Shown: piece after piece, positions 14,621 through 23,368 of the stretch
How the letters are laid out: each line of letters starts with the position of its first letter
Position numbering within the stretch: position 1 is the stretch's first letter
Origin: a virus
IMG/VR virus record: IMGVR_UViG_3300026488_000015
Coordinates: 1 to 64,000 of that record
Length of the DNA: 64,000 nucleotides
Strand: one strand, 5' to 3'
Translations under genes and position numbers: made by a program
Notes under the pieces: model-generated
Database searches by the model: none
What the model saw: the letters and a program-made list of their open reading frames with translations, nothing else
What the model was told of the DNA's origin: nothing

Positions 14621-14992
14621 TTACCACTCATCGAGGTCTTTCTCTGTGTATAGTATTATAACACACGGTTTCTTAATCTTTTTCATTTTGGAAATCATAT
14701 CTTTTGTACCTCTCGATACACCATCCCAAAATATTACAGCCATATCAGAATATTCAGCCATCTGTCCGTTTCTGATATGCCCAGCACCTTTACCATACTG
14801 ATTCCAATCAGCTGGAAATTCTTTTACTGGAATATTATTTTCTTCGGCATATTGCTCACCCATCGTATCAGCACCTTTGGCTGTACCTGAAACGATTTCT
14901 GTGATATTATGTTCTTTTACAAGATAATCTAGCTTCTCAAATGTTATTTTTCTGTCGCTAAAATCTCTCGAACCAGCTACTATACATTTCAT
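14621..14992 (-). CDS. DUF2493/SLOG-type Rossmann protein, 123 aa
   Basis: The pattern CIVAGSRDFSDRKITFEKL, VSGTAKGADTMGEQYA, ADWNQYGKGAGHIRNGQMAE is that of the DUF2493 (YAcAr) group of SLOG proteins, a Rossmann-type fold thought to bind nucleotides or nucleotide derivatives. I chose the ATG that gives the family-typical MKCIVAGSRDF start; an in-frame GTG at 15005-15007 is possible. It ends EKDLDEW, like the tails of gp33 and gp55 in this window. The promoter of the next gene lies inside its 3' end. Confidence 0.8.
   Translation of the reverse strand: MKCIVAGSRDFSDRKITFEKLDYLVKEHNITEIVSGTAKGADTMGEQYAEENNIPVKEFPADWNQYGKGAGHIRNGQMAEYSDMAVIFWDGVSRGTKDMISKMKKIKKPCVIILYTEKDLDEW
14655..14676 (-). 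promoter_or_regulatory. Early/middle-type promoter inside SLOG gene
   Basis: TGTTATAAT with TTAAG 11 nt upstream on the minus strand, inside the 3' end of the SLOG gene. It would drive the 189-residue gene and the clamp-loader region. Confidence 0.65.
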
Positions 14993-15000
14993 TCTTTTTG

Positions 15001-15297
15001 TTACCACTCATCTTCTGTGAAAAAATTATCATCATTATCAGTCCGTGGTACCTGAAAATGGTTGTGCTTGATAGCTTGTTTCTCGAACATTTTTACAAAA
15101 TCTTTAGACTGCGATAGAATATCGCCGACCTCTTCTATTTTGTAGCCGTATTCTTCGCAATATGAGATTATAAGCGTGACCATATCAAAATCGACCCCTC
15201 GCTCTGCTTTGAATCTAAAAATATCATCGAGCAATTCCATTGTTTTGTTATAGTTTATAATGTCACTCGTATTATGTTGTACTTCGCTTAAATCCAT
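15001..15297 (-). CDS. 33: Late transcription co-activator (gp33-like), 98 aa
   Basis: T4 gp33 bridges RNA polymerase and the sliding clamp to activate late promoters. The central part DMVTLIISYCEEYGYKIEEV, then SQSKDFVKMFEKQAIKHNHF, fits the gp33 family, in which a helix of the type FIEKxVxExxxSYxEAxxxxCE leads to a LKxKLExEAxxLNxLP-like stretch. The acidic-aromatic C-terminus (DNDDNFFTEDEW) would be the clamp-binding tail. Together with gp55 in the same window this supports a T4-type late switch. Assigned by pattern, size and context. Confidence 0.7.
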   Translation of the reverse strand: MDLSEVQHNTSDIINYNKTMELLDDIFRFKAERGVDFDMVTLIISYCEEYGYKIEEVGDILSQSKDFVKMFEKQAIKHNHFQVPRTDNDDNFFTEDEW

Positions 15298-15317
15298 ATA
15301 TATTATCCTTATGTGAT

Positions 15318-15339
15318 ATTATAACATAAAGACACTTAA
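15318..15339 (-). promoter_or_regulatory. Early/middle-type promoter of gp33-like gene
   Basis: TGTTATAAT with TTAAG 11 nt upstream on the minus strand, 20 nt from the start of the gp33-like gene and overlapping the end of gene 46. Confidence 0.75.
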
Positions 15340-17075
15340 ATATTCTCAATTTTATAAGAAGTAAAAGTATCCTTAGATGTTGTAACGATTCTACTGAAGA
15401 TTTCTATCTTCTCTTTGATGTCTGCATTATGAGAAACGATGATAATATCCTTCTCTTTACTGAATTCATTCTTCAGTATGTCTAGCAACTCATCACGGCC
15501 CGTAGCATCTAATGAGCTATCTAGTGCTTCATCAAGCGTTAAAATATTTAACCTTGTACCATTTCTTTCTTCAATCAACCTTAAGAAGGCAAACATAATA
15601 GCAAAACTAATTCTAGCTTTCTGTCCGTTACTAAGAAGATTAAATTCTGCTTCTTCACCACGAGATATAATATGCTCTTTGAAATCTTTATCGACTATAA
15701 AATTATATCCAAGTAAGCTGAATTTTTCTAGGTACATATTGATAAATTTATTCAGAATAGGTAACTGCTTAGAAATAATCAAGCCTTTAAGGTTATCTGA
15801 AGAAACTAATTGGCTAATCCAAGTGTAATCAATGATTTTCTCATTAAATACAGTTAAAGCATCTTTAGCTTGTACTAAATCATCTTCTTTTTTCTGTATT
15901 TCATCATAGGTAATCTCGATAGGTTTAAAAGCATTCATTTGTTCAATCTGAGCATTCTTTTGTTGTACCTGGACCTTAAAATCATCAATATTTTGTTTGA
16001 TTCTCTTACCATTAAGAAGACCTTCTTTCTGTTTATCTGAAATACCTCTTATCTCATTGATTTCTATATCCACTTTGTCTTCTAGCTCTGAAATTCTTAA
16101 AAACTCTGATTCTAGGTAATCTTTGTTTGTTACATCCACTTCTACCAAATAATTTGTGTGCTGACATTCCTCACAAACGATAGCATTATGCTCAGCTGAT
16201 TCAATATGCTGTTTCTGTACCTGAAGCGAATTTCGTAGGCTCATATGCCCGTTCTTTTCTTGAATCAATCCGTTCATTTCTGTTATATTGGCATCATATT
16301 TTGTTTTGACTGCTTTAAGCTTAAGGAGACCTTCAGTATATTTTGCTATATTAGCTTCTAAAATGATAATCTCATCTAGGATTTGCTGTTTCCTGATGTC
16401 GTGATTTTTATTAAAATCTTCATTCTGTCTTTTCATCTGCTCAATAGTGACCTTCTCTGAAGATATTGTGCTTACTAAAAGATTTACCTTGTAGTTTAAT
16501 TCTGTTACCTGAGTTTTATTCTCTTGGACTTTCTTCTTAATGATGTCTTTCATATACCCAAAAATTTGTGTATCTGTGATGGTACTAAACATTTCTTCCT
16601 TCTCTGTAGCATTAAGCTCTAAGAAAGGTTTCGAGCTGTTAGAATTCGTACCTAGAATCATTAATTGGCGAATAATCGTTTCATTCGTACAAATAACATA
16701 TTCCTCTAGGTATTTCTGATATTCTTTAATAGTAGCATTCTGTGGAATCAAATCGTTCTCGTTTGTGCCATCTTTATATATTTTGAAAATATTTGGGTTC
16801 ATTCCACGAACGATTCTGTATGGTGCTCCATCAACGGTAAAATCCAGTGTTACCTGCAGTTTTTTCTTGTTAATTTTATTCTGTAATGAACCAGTCTTAA
16901 CCTTTCTGTAAGGTTTTCCAAAGAGTGAGTAGAAAATAGCATCACTCGAAATAAGAGATTTTCCTGTCCCATTTGTACCTACGATTAAATCTATACCATT
17001 ATTGAAAGGGAATACTATTTCTTTCCCTACACTTAAAAAGTTTTGCACTCTGATTTCTTTAAAATTTATATCCAT
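15336..17075 (-). CDS. 46: Recombination nuclease subunit gp46-like (SbcC/Rad50 type), 579 aa
   Basis: This is the ATPase half of the gp46/gp47 nuclease, which resects DNA ends for recombination-dependent replication. Walker A is GTNGTGKS (33-40). A long coiled coil (about 180-400) holds a zinc-hook CEEC (C301, C304) at its tip. The ABC signature LSNGQKARISFA and Walker B LNILTLDEALDSSLD lie near the C-terminus. Length is close to T4 gp46 (560). It works with the gp47-like nuclease encoded just upstream. Confidence 0.93.
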   Translation of the reverse strand: MDINFKEIRVQNFLSVGKEIVFPFNNGIDLIVGTNGTGKSLISSDAIFYSLFGKPYRKVKTGSLQNKINKKKLQVTLDFTVDGAPYRIVRGMNPNIFKIYKDGTNENDLIPQNATIKEYQKYLEEYVICTNETIIRQLMILGTNSNSSKPFLELNATEKEEMFSTITDTQIFGYMKDIIKKKVQENKTQVTELNYKVNLLVSTISSEKVTIEQMKRQNEDFNKNHDIRKQQILDEIIILEANIAKYTEGLLKLKAVKTKYDANITEMNGLIQEKNGHMSLRNSLQVQKQHIESAEHNAIVCEECQHTNYLVEVDVTNKDYLESEFLRISELEDKVDIEINEIRGISDKQKEGLLNGKRIKQNIDDFKVQVQQKNAQIEQMNAFKPIEITYDEIQKKEDDLVQAKDALTVFNEKIIDYTWISQLVSSDNLKGLIISKQLPILNKFINMYLEKFSLLGYNFIVDKDFKEHIISRGEEAEFNLLSNGQKARISFAIMFAFLRLIEERNGTRLNILTLDEALDSSLDATGRDELLDILKNEFSKEKDIIIVSHNADIKEKIEIFSRIVTTSKDTFTSYKIENI

Positions 17076-17079
17076 TCTA

Positions 17080-17409
17080 TTATATCCTTTTAGTACAATC
17101 GGGTACCATACATTGTTTAGTTGCTAATTTTACTAATAATTCATTAGTTACCGTAGATAAATGCATCATTATTTGTTTTTTATGTTTGTCATTTACTCTT
17201 GTCATATTTCCAGTTTTACTGAAATTTTTTTTGATGTGTTCTTCTATGCAGCAATATAAATCAATTAATGATTCACAATCACTCTCCAGCAATTTAATAA
17301 TAGTATCTATTGCTGATAAATTCTCTTGTAGTGAACCACTAAATGCAAATCTTGATGAAACTTTATTGCAGTCTATCGACTCAAACATAAACTCGCTATA
17401 AGTTTTCAT
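17080..17409 (-). CDS. Hypothetical protein between genes 46 and 47, 109 aa
   Basis: An unrecognised, mostly helical protein with six cysteines: one near the N-terminus, four in the middle and one in CMVPDCTKRI at the end. It overlaps the upstream 76-residue gene by 14 bases and precedes gene 46 by four. T4 also has small genes between 47 and 46. No function is visible. Confidence 0.7.
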   Translation of the reverse strand: MKTYSEFMFESIDCNKVSSRFAFSGSLQENLSAIDTIIKLLESDCESLIDLYCCIEEHIKKNFSKTGNMTRVNDKHKKQIMMHLSTVTNELLVKLATKQCMVPDCTKRI

Positions 17410-17626
17410 ATTTACCGTCTTTTATTATGTTCTTGATAGCTTCTAATGATTCTTTAATCTTTCTATCTGCTATATCCTCAATTCTTTTTCTTGCTTTAGT
17501 GGACATTTGTTTTATCTTATTGAATCGTTTTGTCTTATCTTTAGGTAAATAAGATTCAATAAGTTCCTCTGAAGATTCTAAAATAAAAATTTCAATTTCT
17601 TGATTAGTACTACTTTCATTTATCAT
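17396..17626 (-). CDS. Hypothetical protein between genes 46 and 47, 76 aa
   Basis: A small charged helical protein (SEELIESYLPKDKTKRFNKI and a Lys/Arg-rich C-terminal helix). It starts two bases after gene 47 and overlaps the next small gene, so it belongs to the 47-46 operon. No family is recognised. Confidence 0.7.
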   Translation of the reverse strand: MINESSTNQEIEIFILESSEELIESYLPKDKTKRFNKIKQMSTKARKRIEDIADRKIKESLEAIKNIIKDGKYENL

Positions 17627-17628
17627 TG

Positions 17629-18765
17629 CTATTCTCCTAGCATTACAGAATCTAGCTCTGTGAATATTTCGTTTAAAAGAACCACTAATGAGGGATTGTT
17701 CTCTTTAACGGTTCTTGTTATTAGCTGTCGTGTACTCTCGTTATCTTCAGGAATTTCTTCATCACCCACATAATCAATCTCGATGAGCTCTGTAACTAAT
17801 TGGTTGTTTATAAGAGTAAAATTGATACATTTTTCTTTAAGAAGGTATAAGTACTCATCATATTTCGTATCTTTTGCTTTATTCACAAAGAATTTAATCT
17901 CGTGCTTCTGAAGCTCTTTAAGTTTCTTAACAAATCCAGTCATATCATAAAACTTAGGTTTATCGTACAGACCTGAAATCTCTATTAGACCTTTCTCACT
18001 CTCATCGTTGTACTTAATCTTCACGAACTTTTTAGAAGATGTGTTACTAATGTACTTTAGTTTCTGCTCCTCGTCCCAAATATAGAAACCTTTTGGTTCA
18101 TCATAATCGTTCCAATTCAGTGCAAAAGGCGTACCTAAATAGTAAATTAATCCATCAGTCGATTTAATGTGATAATGCCCACTAAATACATTCTTTATAT
18201 TGAAGCCTCTCTTAAAGAAATCCGAAGTCAATTTACTTGTTTCATCTAAGTGTCCCTTTACAACTGCAAAGTTTCTAATCTCAAGGTGACCGAAAATATA
18301 ATCTTTACCTTTGAGTTCTGAAGGTTCAAGTACATCATTTTCAGTAAGCCAAGGAATTACGAAAACATTAGCGCCATTCATCGTAACTGTTTCTTTCTCT
18401 TTAAAAAGAGAGAAATTATCGGGGTACAAATCCTCGAAGTGTTCAATAAGCGAAATATCTCTATTCTCACGGTAATATATGTCGTGATTACCTATTAAAG
18501 AGTACATTATAATATCATTTTCTTTCATATAATTAAACAACCTATCTCTAAGATTCTTAATCATACGAATATCTGTGTTTGTTCTATGGTCGAAGAAATC
18601 TCCGAACTGAAAAATGTATTTAATATTATTCTTCTTCATATAAGGAAATATTTGTTCTTCAAAAATCAACATTTGGTTCTCGAAGAATTCAGCTGAGCTC
18701 TTCTTGACCCCGAAATGTAAATCACCAAGAAATACAATAGGGCCATCGATTGTAGTATGCTTCAA
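17629..18765 (-). CDS. 47: Recombination nuclease subunit gp47-like (SbcD/Mre11 type), 378 aa
   Basis: The nuclease half of the gp46/gp47 complex. All calcineurin-type phosphoesterase motifs are present: GDLHFG (14-19), GDFFDHR (55-61), GNHD (92-95), and the histidines of FGHLE (H160) and GHYHIK (H197, H199), which bind two metal ions. Length is near T4 gp47 (339). The start is TTG with a GAGGAG site and overlaps the end of the gp55-like gene, so the three functions are co-transcribed from the promoter at 20034. Confidence 0.93.
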   Translation of the reverse strand: MKHTTIDGPIVFLGDLHFGVKKSSAEFFENQMLIFEEQIFPYMKKNNIKYIFQFGDFFDHRTNTDIRMIKNLRDRLFNYMKENDIIMYSLIGNHDIYYRENRDISLIEHFEDLYPDNFSLFKEKETVTMNGANVFVIPWLTENDVLEPSELKGKDYIFGHLEIRNFAVVKGHLDETSKLTSDFFKRGFNIKNVFSGHYHIKSTDGLIYYLGTPFALNWNDYDEPKGFYIWDEEQKLKYISNTSSKKFVKIKYNDESEKGLIEISGLYDKPKFYDMTGFVKKLKELQKHEIKFFVNKAKDTKYDEYLYLLKEKCINFTLINNQLVTELIEIDYVGDEEIPEDNESTRQLITRTVKENNPSLVVLLNEIFTELDSVMLGE

Positions 18766-18766
18766 A

Positions 18767-20005
18767 TTACCACTCCTCAGAAATATCTTCTAGGACTAAC
18801 GGTAATTCATCTTCAATAACAATTTTTTGTTTTACTCTACCTTTCTCTTCAATAATCAATTCCATCAATGAAGGCTTCTCATCGAACATTTTAATCCTAT
18901 TCTCTGTGCTTATGATGCAATTTTTTGGCGTAATGATTTTAACGATGTCAATATTGTAAGGATAATCTAAAGGTTCAATTTTTCTCTCTAATTCTCTGAT
19001 ATACGAAATATAATCAGGACCTTTATCTTCTGCTTTCGTTGTCTTCATAGTAATATCGATTTCAGTCTGATACATTTTATTGCTGTCTCGTTTCTCGTTT
19101 TGTTTGACAGCATATTCTAACTGCCATTCTACAAATTCTACTACATCATCCATATCTCCGCCAATCTCTGCTGAGCTAGGAATGTATTCTGCTTGATAAG
19201 TGTTTTGGTGTATTTCCATTTCTGTACCTTCTAATAAATTTTCGTTCTTATACGGAGTATAACCATCGATAGTATTGGCTTCCAATGTTATCGTGTCTTT
19301 TACTAATTTCTCTTCTTTTTTTCTCTCGTTAATGATAGCGATGAAAGCATTAAAACAAATCTGTGTGATATAAGCGAATGCCTTTGACATTTTTCCTGTC
19401 CGTTTAGATAACAGATTTTCATCAAAATTGTGAGAATATAATAATGTTTTTTCGATAGCATTACTAAAAAATTCATCTTTCCAATTATCCGTATATCCAG
19501 CGAATGAAGGCTTCACAGCGAGATTCCTGATGATGAGCATTAACATCTTACCAAAATGTTCTTTACTGTGGTTTGGTGTTAGAATGAGGTTATCTACATA
19601 ATCCAATTCTTCCTCTACACTCGTTCGCTTCAATCCTCTAAGCTCTTCATCCTTGAGGCGTTCTAAGATGCTATCTCTGTAAGATTCTTTAGATAACCTG
19701 AAATCTTCACGGACTACAGCTTCATCTAAAGGAATCACTAAGGCATTAATGTATTTGATGTTTTTCTTTAGTGAATCAACACCAATAAGACCAATGTCAT
19801 CGCCTTCCTTGATGATGGTTTTCTCGATTTTATCTGTTCTTTTTAGTCGTTCTTTGTTGAATTCCTCGATAATAATATCGTGGTCTACGGTCTGTAGCCT
19901 ATGAAGCTGTGAGGAATATTTCATAGCCATTAGTTCAAATTTTAATTCAAACTCATTGACATATTCTCTGATTGATTTTTTGGGTTCAAAATTTTGTTCT
20001 ATCAA
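18767..20005 (-). CDS. 55: Late sigma factor (gp55-like) with long extensions, 412 aa
   Basis: T4 gp55 is a small sigma factor that directs RNA polymerase to TATAAATA late promoters. Residues 151-234 match its core: [46 protein letters not shown] (T4: [38 protein letters not shown]). The protein is over twice the T4 length (185): about 150 extra residues at the N-terminus and about 180 after the core. The start is TTG with an AAGGAT site. The C-terminus [10 protein letters not shown] is a plausible clamp-binding tail. Confidence 0.88.
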   Translation of the reverse strand: [412 protein letters not shown]

Positions 20006-20033
20006 ATACTATCCTTTATTAAATAATTGTACT

Positions 20034-20055
20034 ATTATAACAAAATATCACTTAA
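20034..20055 (-). promoter_or_regulatory. Early/middle-type promoter of the 55-47-46 operon
   Basis: TGTTATAAT with TTAAG 11 nt upstream on the minus strand, about 30 nt from the gp55 TTG start. It lies back to back with the plus-strand late promoter at 20067. Confidence 0.75.
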
Positions 20056-20066
20056 CCTTTAGGTAT

Positions 20067-20074
20067 TATAAATA
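20067..20074 (+). promoter_or_regulatory. Plus-strand late promoter -10 (TATAAATA)
   Basis: A perfect TATAAATA on the plus strand 24 nt before the ATG of the only plus-strand gene, which also has an AAGGAAA site. Confidence 0.7.
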
Positions 20075-20097
20075 ATAGTAAACCCTAAGGAAATACA

Positions 20098-20559
20098 ATG
20101 AATAACATAAGAAATTTTCAAAGAGATACACAAATCGAATTCGGTACACGATTATTCGATGAGGTTATAACATATAATGTGCAGAATGTGCTGTTACCTG
20201 GAATCGATATGGATGATGCTGAAGCCCACACACGAGGTATCAAGGCGCTTATTCAAGGTGATTCAGTGGAATTTCAGGAATTGAGCTTAACGATTATCGT
20301 TGATGAAGAAATGAAAGTATGGAAAGACCTAATGAAAAAAATGTTCGAACATATAGAAATTCCTGATAATACTTTTACTCTTAATCCTGCTGACTCGTGG
20401 ATTACTATAAGAAATTCCAAAGGTGAAGATGTTATGACTGTGACATTTTATGAATCTCACATTACTACAATAGGTTCATTAAGCTACGACTCGACTGGTG
20501 AAGATGATGAACTCATTATGGACATTAGCATTCGTTATGATTACTTTTTAATCACTTAA
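20098..20559 (+). CDS. Probable tail/baseplate protein (tail-tube-like), 153 aa
   Basis: The pattern VQNVLLPGIDMDDAE, GDSVEFQELSLTIIVDEEMK, VWKDLMKKM resembles a family of small T4-type virion proteins with LPGI, GDxLxFxxLxxxFxVDEDLxxW and a beta-rich fold like tail-tube proteins. It is the only gene on the plus strand and has its own late promoter. Its 3' end overlaps the sugar dehydrogenase gene on the other strand by 12 bases. The exact T4 counterpart is unclear to me. Confidence 0.65.
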   Translation: MNNIRNFQRDTQIEFGTRLFDEVITYNVQNVLLPGIDMDDAEAHTRGIKALIQGDSVEFQELSLTIIVDEEMKVWKDLMKKMFEHIEIPDNTFTLNPADSWITIRNSKGEDVMTVTFYESHITTIGSLSYDSTGEDDELIMDISIRYDYFLIT

Positions 20560-21285
20560 TCGTATTCTTTCATTATACCTCATTAAGAATGAAGATAGTT
20601 CGTGTGGTACTGAATTATGTTTTGCTAATAAATCTTTAGGAAAACAAGCACCACCAAAACCCATCTTACCATCTGCCCCTACATTAGACATAATGCCGTT
20701 AGGTAATTTGCTGTATATCTGTGCCAATTTCCTCGTATCAGAATTAAATGTTTCTTGTACAAAATTCCAAAACATAACCTCATAAGCCCCGTGAATATTT
20801 CTAAGGTATTTAAACTCTATAGCCTCTTCCTGAGTACAAAATTCGACTTCATCTACAACTACATCGAAATCAGTATTAAAACACTCTAAGACTATATTAG
20901 CATAGTCTATACGACCGCCTAGAATAAGCAGTTTTTGTGTGCTGAAATCTTTGTAAGAGGATATTTGGTTCAGAAATTCAGGATTAAAAACTATATTAAA
21001 ATCTTTATTGTACATTTTGATGTTATCATATAATACTGTGCTCTTAATAACGATGATGCCATTATACCCTCTCACCTTTTCAAAAAATTCAACGAATGGT
21101 GTTATATTTTGTTTCTCGTTGTCATTCAATGAAGGAAGGCACACAAAAATTATATCCGTTTCAGATAAATCTGTTTCTTTGTGTTCTTCCATATATTTGT
21201 CAAAAATCAATACATCTTTTTTATCTATGATGCTGTTATAGACAGCCTGTCCCACGAAACCAAACCCAGCTATTCCTATTTTCAT
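20548..21285 (-). CDS. UDP-sugar dehydrogenase-like protein, short form, 245 aa
   Basis: Nucleotide-sugar dehydrogenases oxidise a sugar C6 to a carboxylate with NAD+. The NAD site is GIAGFGFVG (4-12), K159 sits in the EFKYLRN motif, and the catalytic Cys214 sits in GFGGACFPKD. The C-terminal UDP-binding domain found in typical members (about 430 residues) is missing, so either this form is catalytically different or another subunit is used. It is the last gene of the radical SAM and sugar island and overlaps the deacetylase gene by four bases. Confidence 0.85.
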   Translation of the reverse strand: MKIGIAGFGFVGQAVYNSIIDKKDVLIFDKYMEEHKETDLSETDIIFVCLPSLNDNEKQNITPFVEFFEKVRGYNGIIVIKSTVLYDNIKMYNKDFNIVFNPEFLNQISSYKDFSTQKLLILGGRIDYANIVLECFNTDFDVVVDEVEFCTQEEAIEFKYLRNIHGAYEVMFWNFVQETFNSDTRKLAQIYSKLPNGIMSNVGADGKMGFGGACFPKDLLAKHNSVPHELSSFLMRYNERIRLSD

Positions 21286-21824
21286 TTCAAATCCTCTATT
21301 GGTATTCGTTCTTTGCCGAATAATCTGTTAATATTATATTTCTTTAATTCTGTTTTTACTAATGGTACCTCGTTGTTGTACGGGTAGCAGTAGCTATCAA
21401 CCGAGATATTATGCTCTTTGAAGGCTTCATTCATATCAGATAAATCTTTCTTTATTATATCATATATTTCCTTAATACCTTGTCGATGGTCTAAGAAAAA
21501 ATGATTATGAGAGTGCCCACCTATTTCTGCATTATCTGAATCGTGGATTTCTTTAATCTGGTCCCAATCCATATAAGCTGAGGTGTCACCATTATCGAAA
21601 AAATTCTTATGAGCCGCAGCACAAGCTATTACCTCAGGATTTTGTTCACCTTCTGAAATAATACCAGTACTCACAAAAAATATGAGAGGTATGCCTAGAC
21701 CCAAGAAAAAATCAAGGTTCAGGTACTGCGTGTACAAGCCATCATCGAAGGTAATCAAATCAAACGATGAAAAATCTACATCAAGCATCCAAGGATGGAC
21801 CTCGTGTATCATTAATGTTTTCAT
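21282..21824 (-). CDS. Polysaccharide deacetylase (NodB/CE4 type), 180 aa
   Basis: CE4 enzymes remove N- or O-acetyl groups from sugars using a metal. The catalytic TFDDG (D27, D28) and the metal-binding HSHNH (H104, H108) motifs are both intact. At 180 residues it is near a minimal NodB domain, with no signal peptide, so it acts in the cytoplasm on a soluble sugar, nucleotide sugar or modified protein. It overlaps both neighbours by four bases. Confidence 0.85.
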   Translation of the reverse strand: MKTLMIHEVHPWMLDVDFSSFDLITFDDGLYTQYLNLDFFLGLGIPLIFFVSTGIISEGEQNPEVIACAAAHKNFFDNGDTSAYMDWDQIKEIHDSDNAEIGGHSHNHFFLDHRQGIKEIYDIIKKDLSDMNEAFKEHNISVDSYCYPYNNEVPLVKTELKKYNINRLFGKERIPIEDLK

Positions 21825-22438
21825 CGTTTGAATACCAATGAAAATTCCTCTGCATACTGGTACCCAAAAATATTACCGATGTGCTTGTGATATTCTCTAA
21901 TGCCGTCTAGTGAGCCTATACCACCAGATTTTATTTCTGTACTGTACTCTGAACACATTTCTAGTTTTTTCTCGATGGTTTCTGTTATATCTACGCAGAC
22001 ATTAAATAACCTAGGCGTAAAATTCCACTCATTGGAACCAGTAACGGGGAAGCTGTATAGTTCTTTAACAGAACATTCTTTCCTTGGTCTACAAACGAGC
22101 TTTACACTCTCTGCTACTGTTTTATGGTCGCGGTGCATATCCGTATCAGAATTTGTATAGACAATATCAGGTCTGAAGGAATCTACCTCATTCTGGATGG
22201 TGTAGGTGACACCGTTAAAAAAATCCTCTAAAGTGAGGTCTTCGGCTTCATAAATCTTATACGAAAAACCTAACGAAAGCATATTTTTTGTGAATGCTTT
22301 CTCTCTAGCAACTCTATCTGCTTTAGCCCTACCTTTACAGAGAACGACAACCTTAATCTCACCTTTAAGTAAAGCGAGAGCTCCACCCATACCTATTTCA
22401 GCATCATCAAGATGAGCTACAACTATTAATGTTTTCAT
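21821..22438 (-). CDS. PIG-L/LmbE-type N-deacetylase, 205 aa
   Basis: PIG-L family enzymes are zinc-dependent N-acetylglucosaminyl deacetylases. The metal motif AHLDDAEIGMGG (H9, D12 region) and the HRDH motif (H102-H105) are present, and the length is typical. A second deacetylase of another family lies next to it, so the island encodes two different ways to make free amino sugars. Substrate unknown. Confidence 0.85.
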   Translation of the reverse strand: MKTLIVVAHLDDAEIGMGGALALLKGEIKVVVLCKGRAKADRVAREKAFTKNMLSLGFSYKIYEAEDLTLEDFFNGVTYTIQNEVDSFRPDIVYTNSDTDMHRDHKTVAESVKLVCRPRKECSVKELYSFPVTGSNEWNFTPRLFNVCVDITETIEKKLEMCSEYSTEIKSGGIGSLDGIREYHKHIGNIFGYQYAEEFSLVFKR

Positions 22439-23334
22439 TTAAGGCTCTTGATAATATCATCGACTGAATATTTAGGCTCGTAGAATGCTTTAATCTTATC
22501 GATACAAGGTTTTCTCTCGTAAATCTCGCCAAAATTAGAGCTAAAATCAACCGAATAATCCCGGTACTCGATGTCATCGGATATTTTGAGAGCTAATTCC
22601 TTGATGCTGATGGAATTTTTATCATTCCCAATATTGTAAATCTCATTATTGTGCTCATCATTCAACCCAAGAAGCGTAAGCATCTCAACGGCATCACGGA
22701 TATCACAAAATGTTCTCGTTTGTTCGCCATCACCGTATACCACTAACGGTTGCTGTTCTTTTTCATTTTTGATAAAATTGGGAAGCACCATACCGTAATC
22801 AGGTAGCTGTCCTGGTCCCACCACATTGAAAAATCTTACGATGACGCTTGGGAAAGAATAAGATTTTAATAAAAATTCCGACATAAGCTTAGCACAAGCA
22901 TACGACCATCGTGCTGTATCAGGAGAGCCTATTTTTAGCGTGTCCGTTTCTTTAGCATTATTCGTTTCGCCGTACACCTCTGAGGTACTAGCGAATACCA
23001 CTTTCTTCTGATACTTTTCAAAGAGAGGAAAGAGGTTATTATTGATACCGAAAGAATTCCTTAAGGTGCTTGATGGATTTTCATCGATGTATTTCACACC
23101 GACTGAGCCTGCTAAATGGTATATCAGGTCGGCTTCTTTGATGGCTGACTCGACATCAGTAGCAATATCCCCACCAAGGTCGCCTTGTATCATAATAATA
23201 TCAGAATCGATATTATTTTCAGTTCTTGAAGTGCTCATATTATCGATTACTGTGATAGTATGTTTATCCTCTTGTAATCTGGTTGTTAGGTTTCTACCTA
23301 TGAAACCTTGTCCGCCTGTTATTAAAATATTCAT
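22435..23334 (-). CDS. NAD-dependent sugar epimerase/dehydratase (extended SDR), 299 aa
   Basis: An extended short-chain dehydrogenase acting on a nucleotide sugar (4-epimerase or 4,6-dehydratase-like). The NAD site is TGGQGFIGRNL, the serine strand is ASTSEVYGE, and the catalytic Tyr-Lys pair is in SYACAK. RFFNVVGPGQLPDYGMVLPN follows as in GalE-type enzymes. It overlaps the PIG-L gene by four bases. The precise reaction cannot be decided from sequence. Confidence 0.87.
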   Translation of the reverse strand: MNILITGGQGFIGRNLTTRLQEDKHTITVIDNMSTSRTENNIDSDIIMIQGDLGGDIATDVESAIKEADLIYHLAGSVGVKYIDENPSSTLRNSFGINNNLFPLFEKYQKKVVFASTSEVYGETNNAKETDTLKIGSPDTARWSYACAKLMSEFLLKSYSFPSVIVRFFNVVGPGQLPDYGMVLPNFIKNEKEQQPLVVYGDGEQTRTFCDIRDAVEMLTLLGLNDEHNNEIYNIGNDKNSISIKELALKISDDIEYRDYSVDFSSNFGEIYERKPCIDKIKAFYEPKYSVDDIIKSLK

Positions 23335-23368
23335 TTATTTCCTTTTGTTTATTATATCTAATTTCCTC

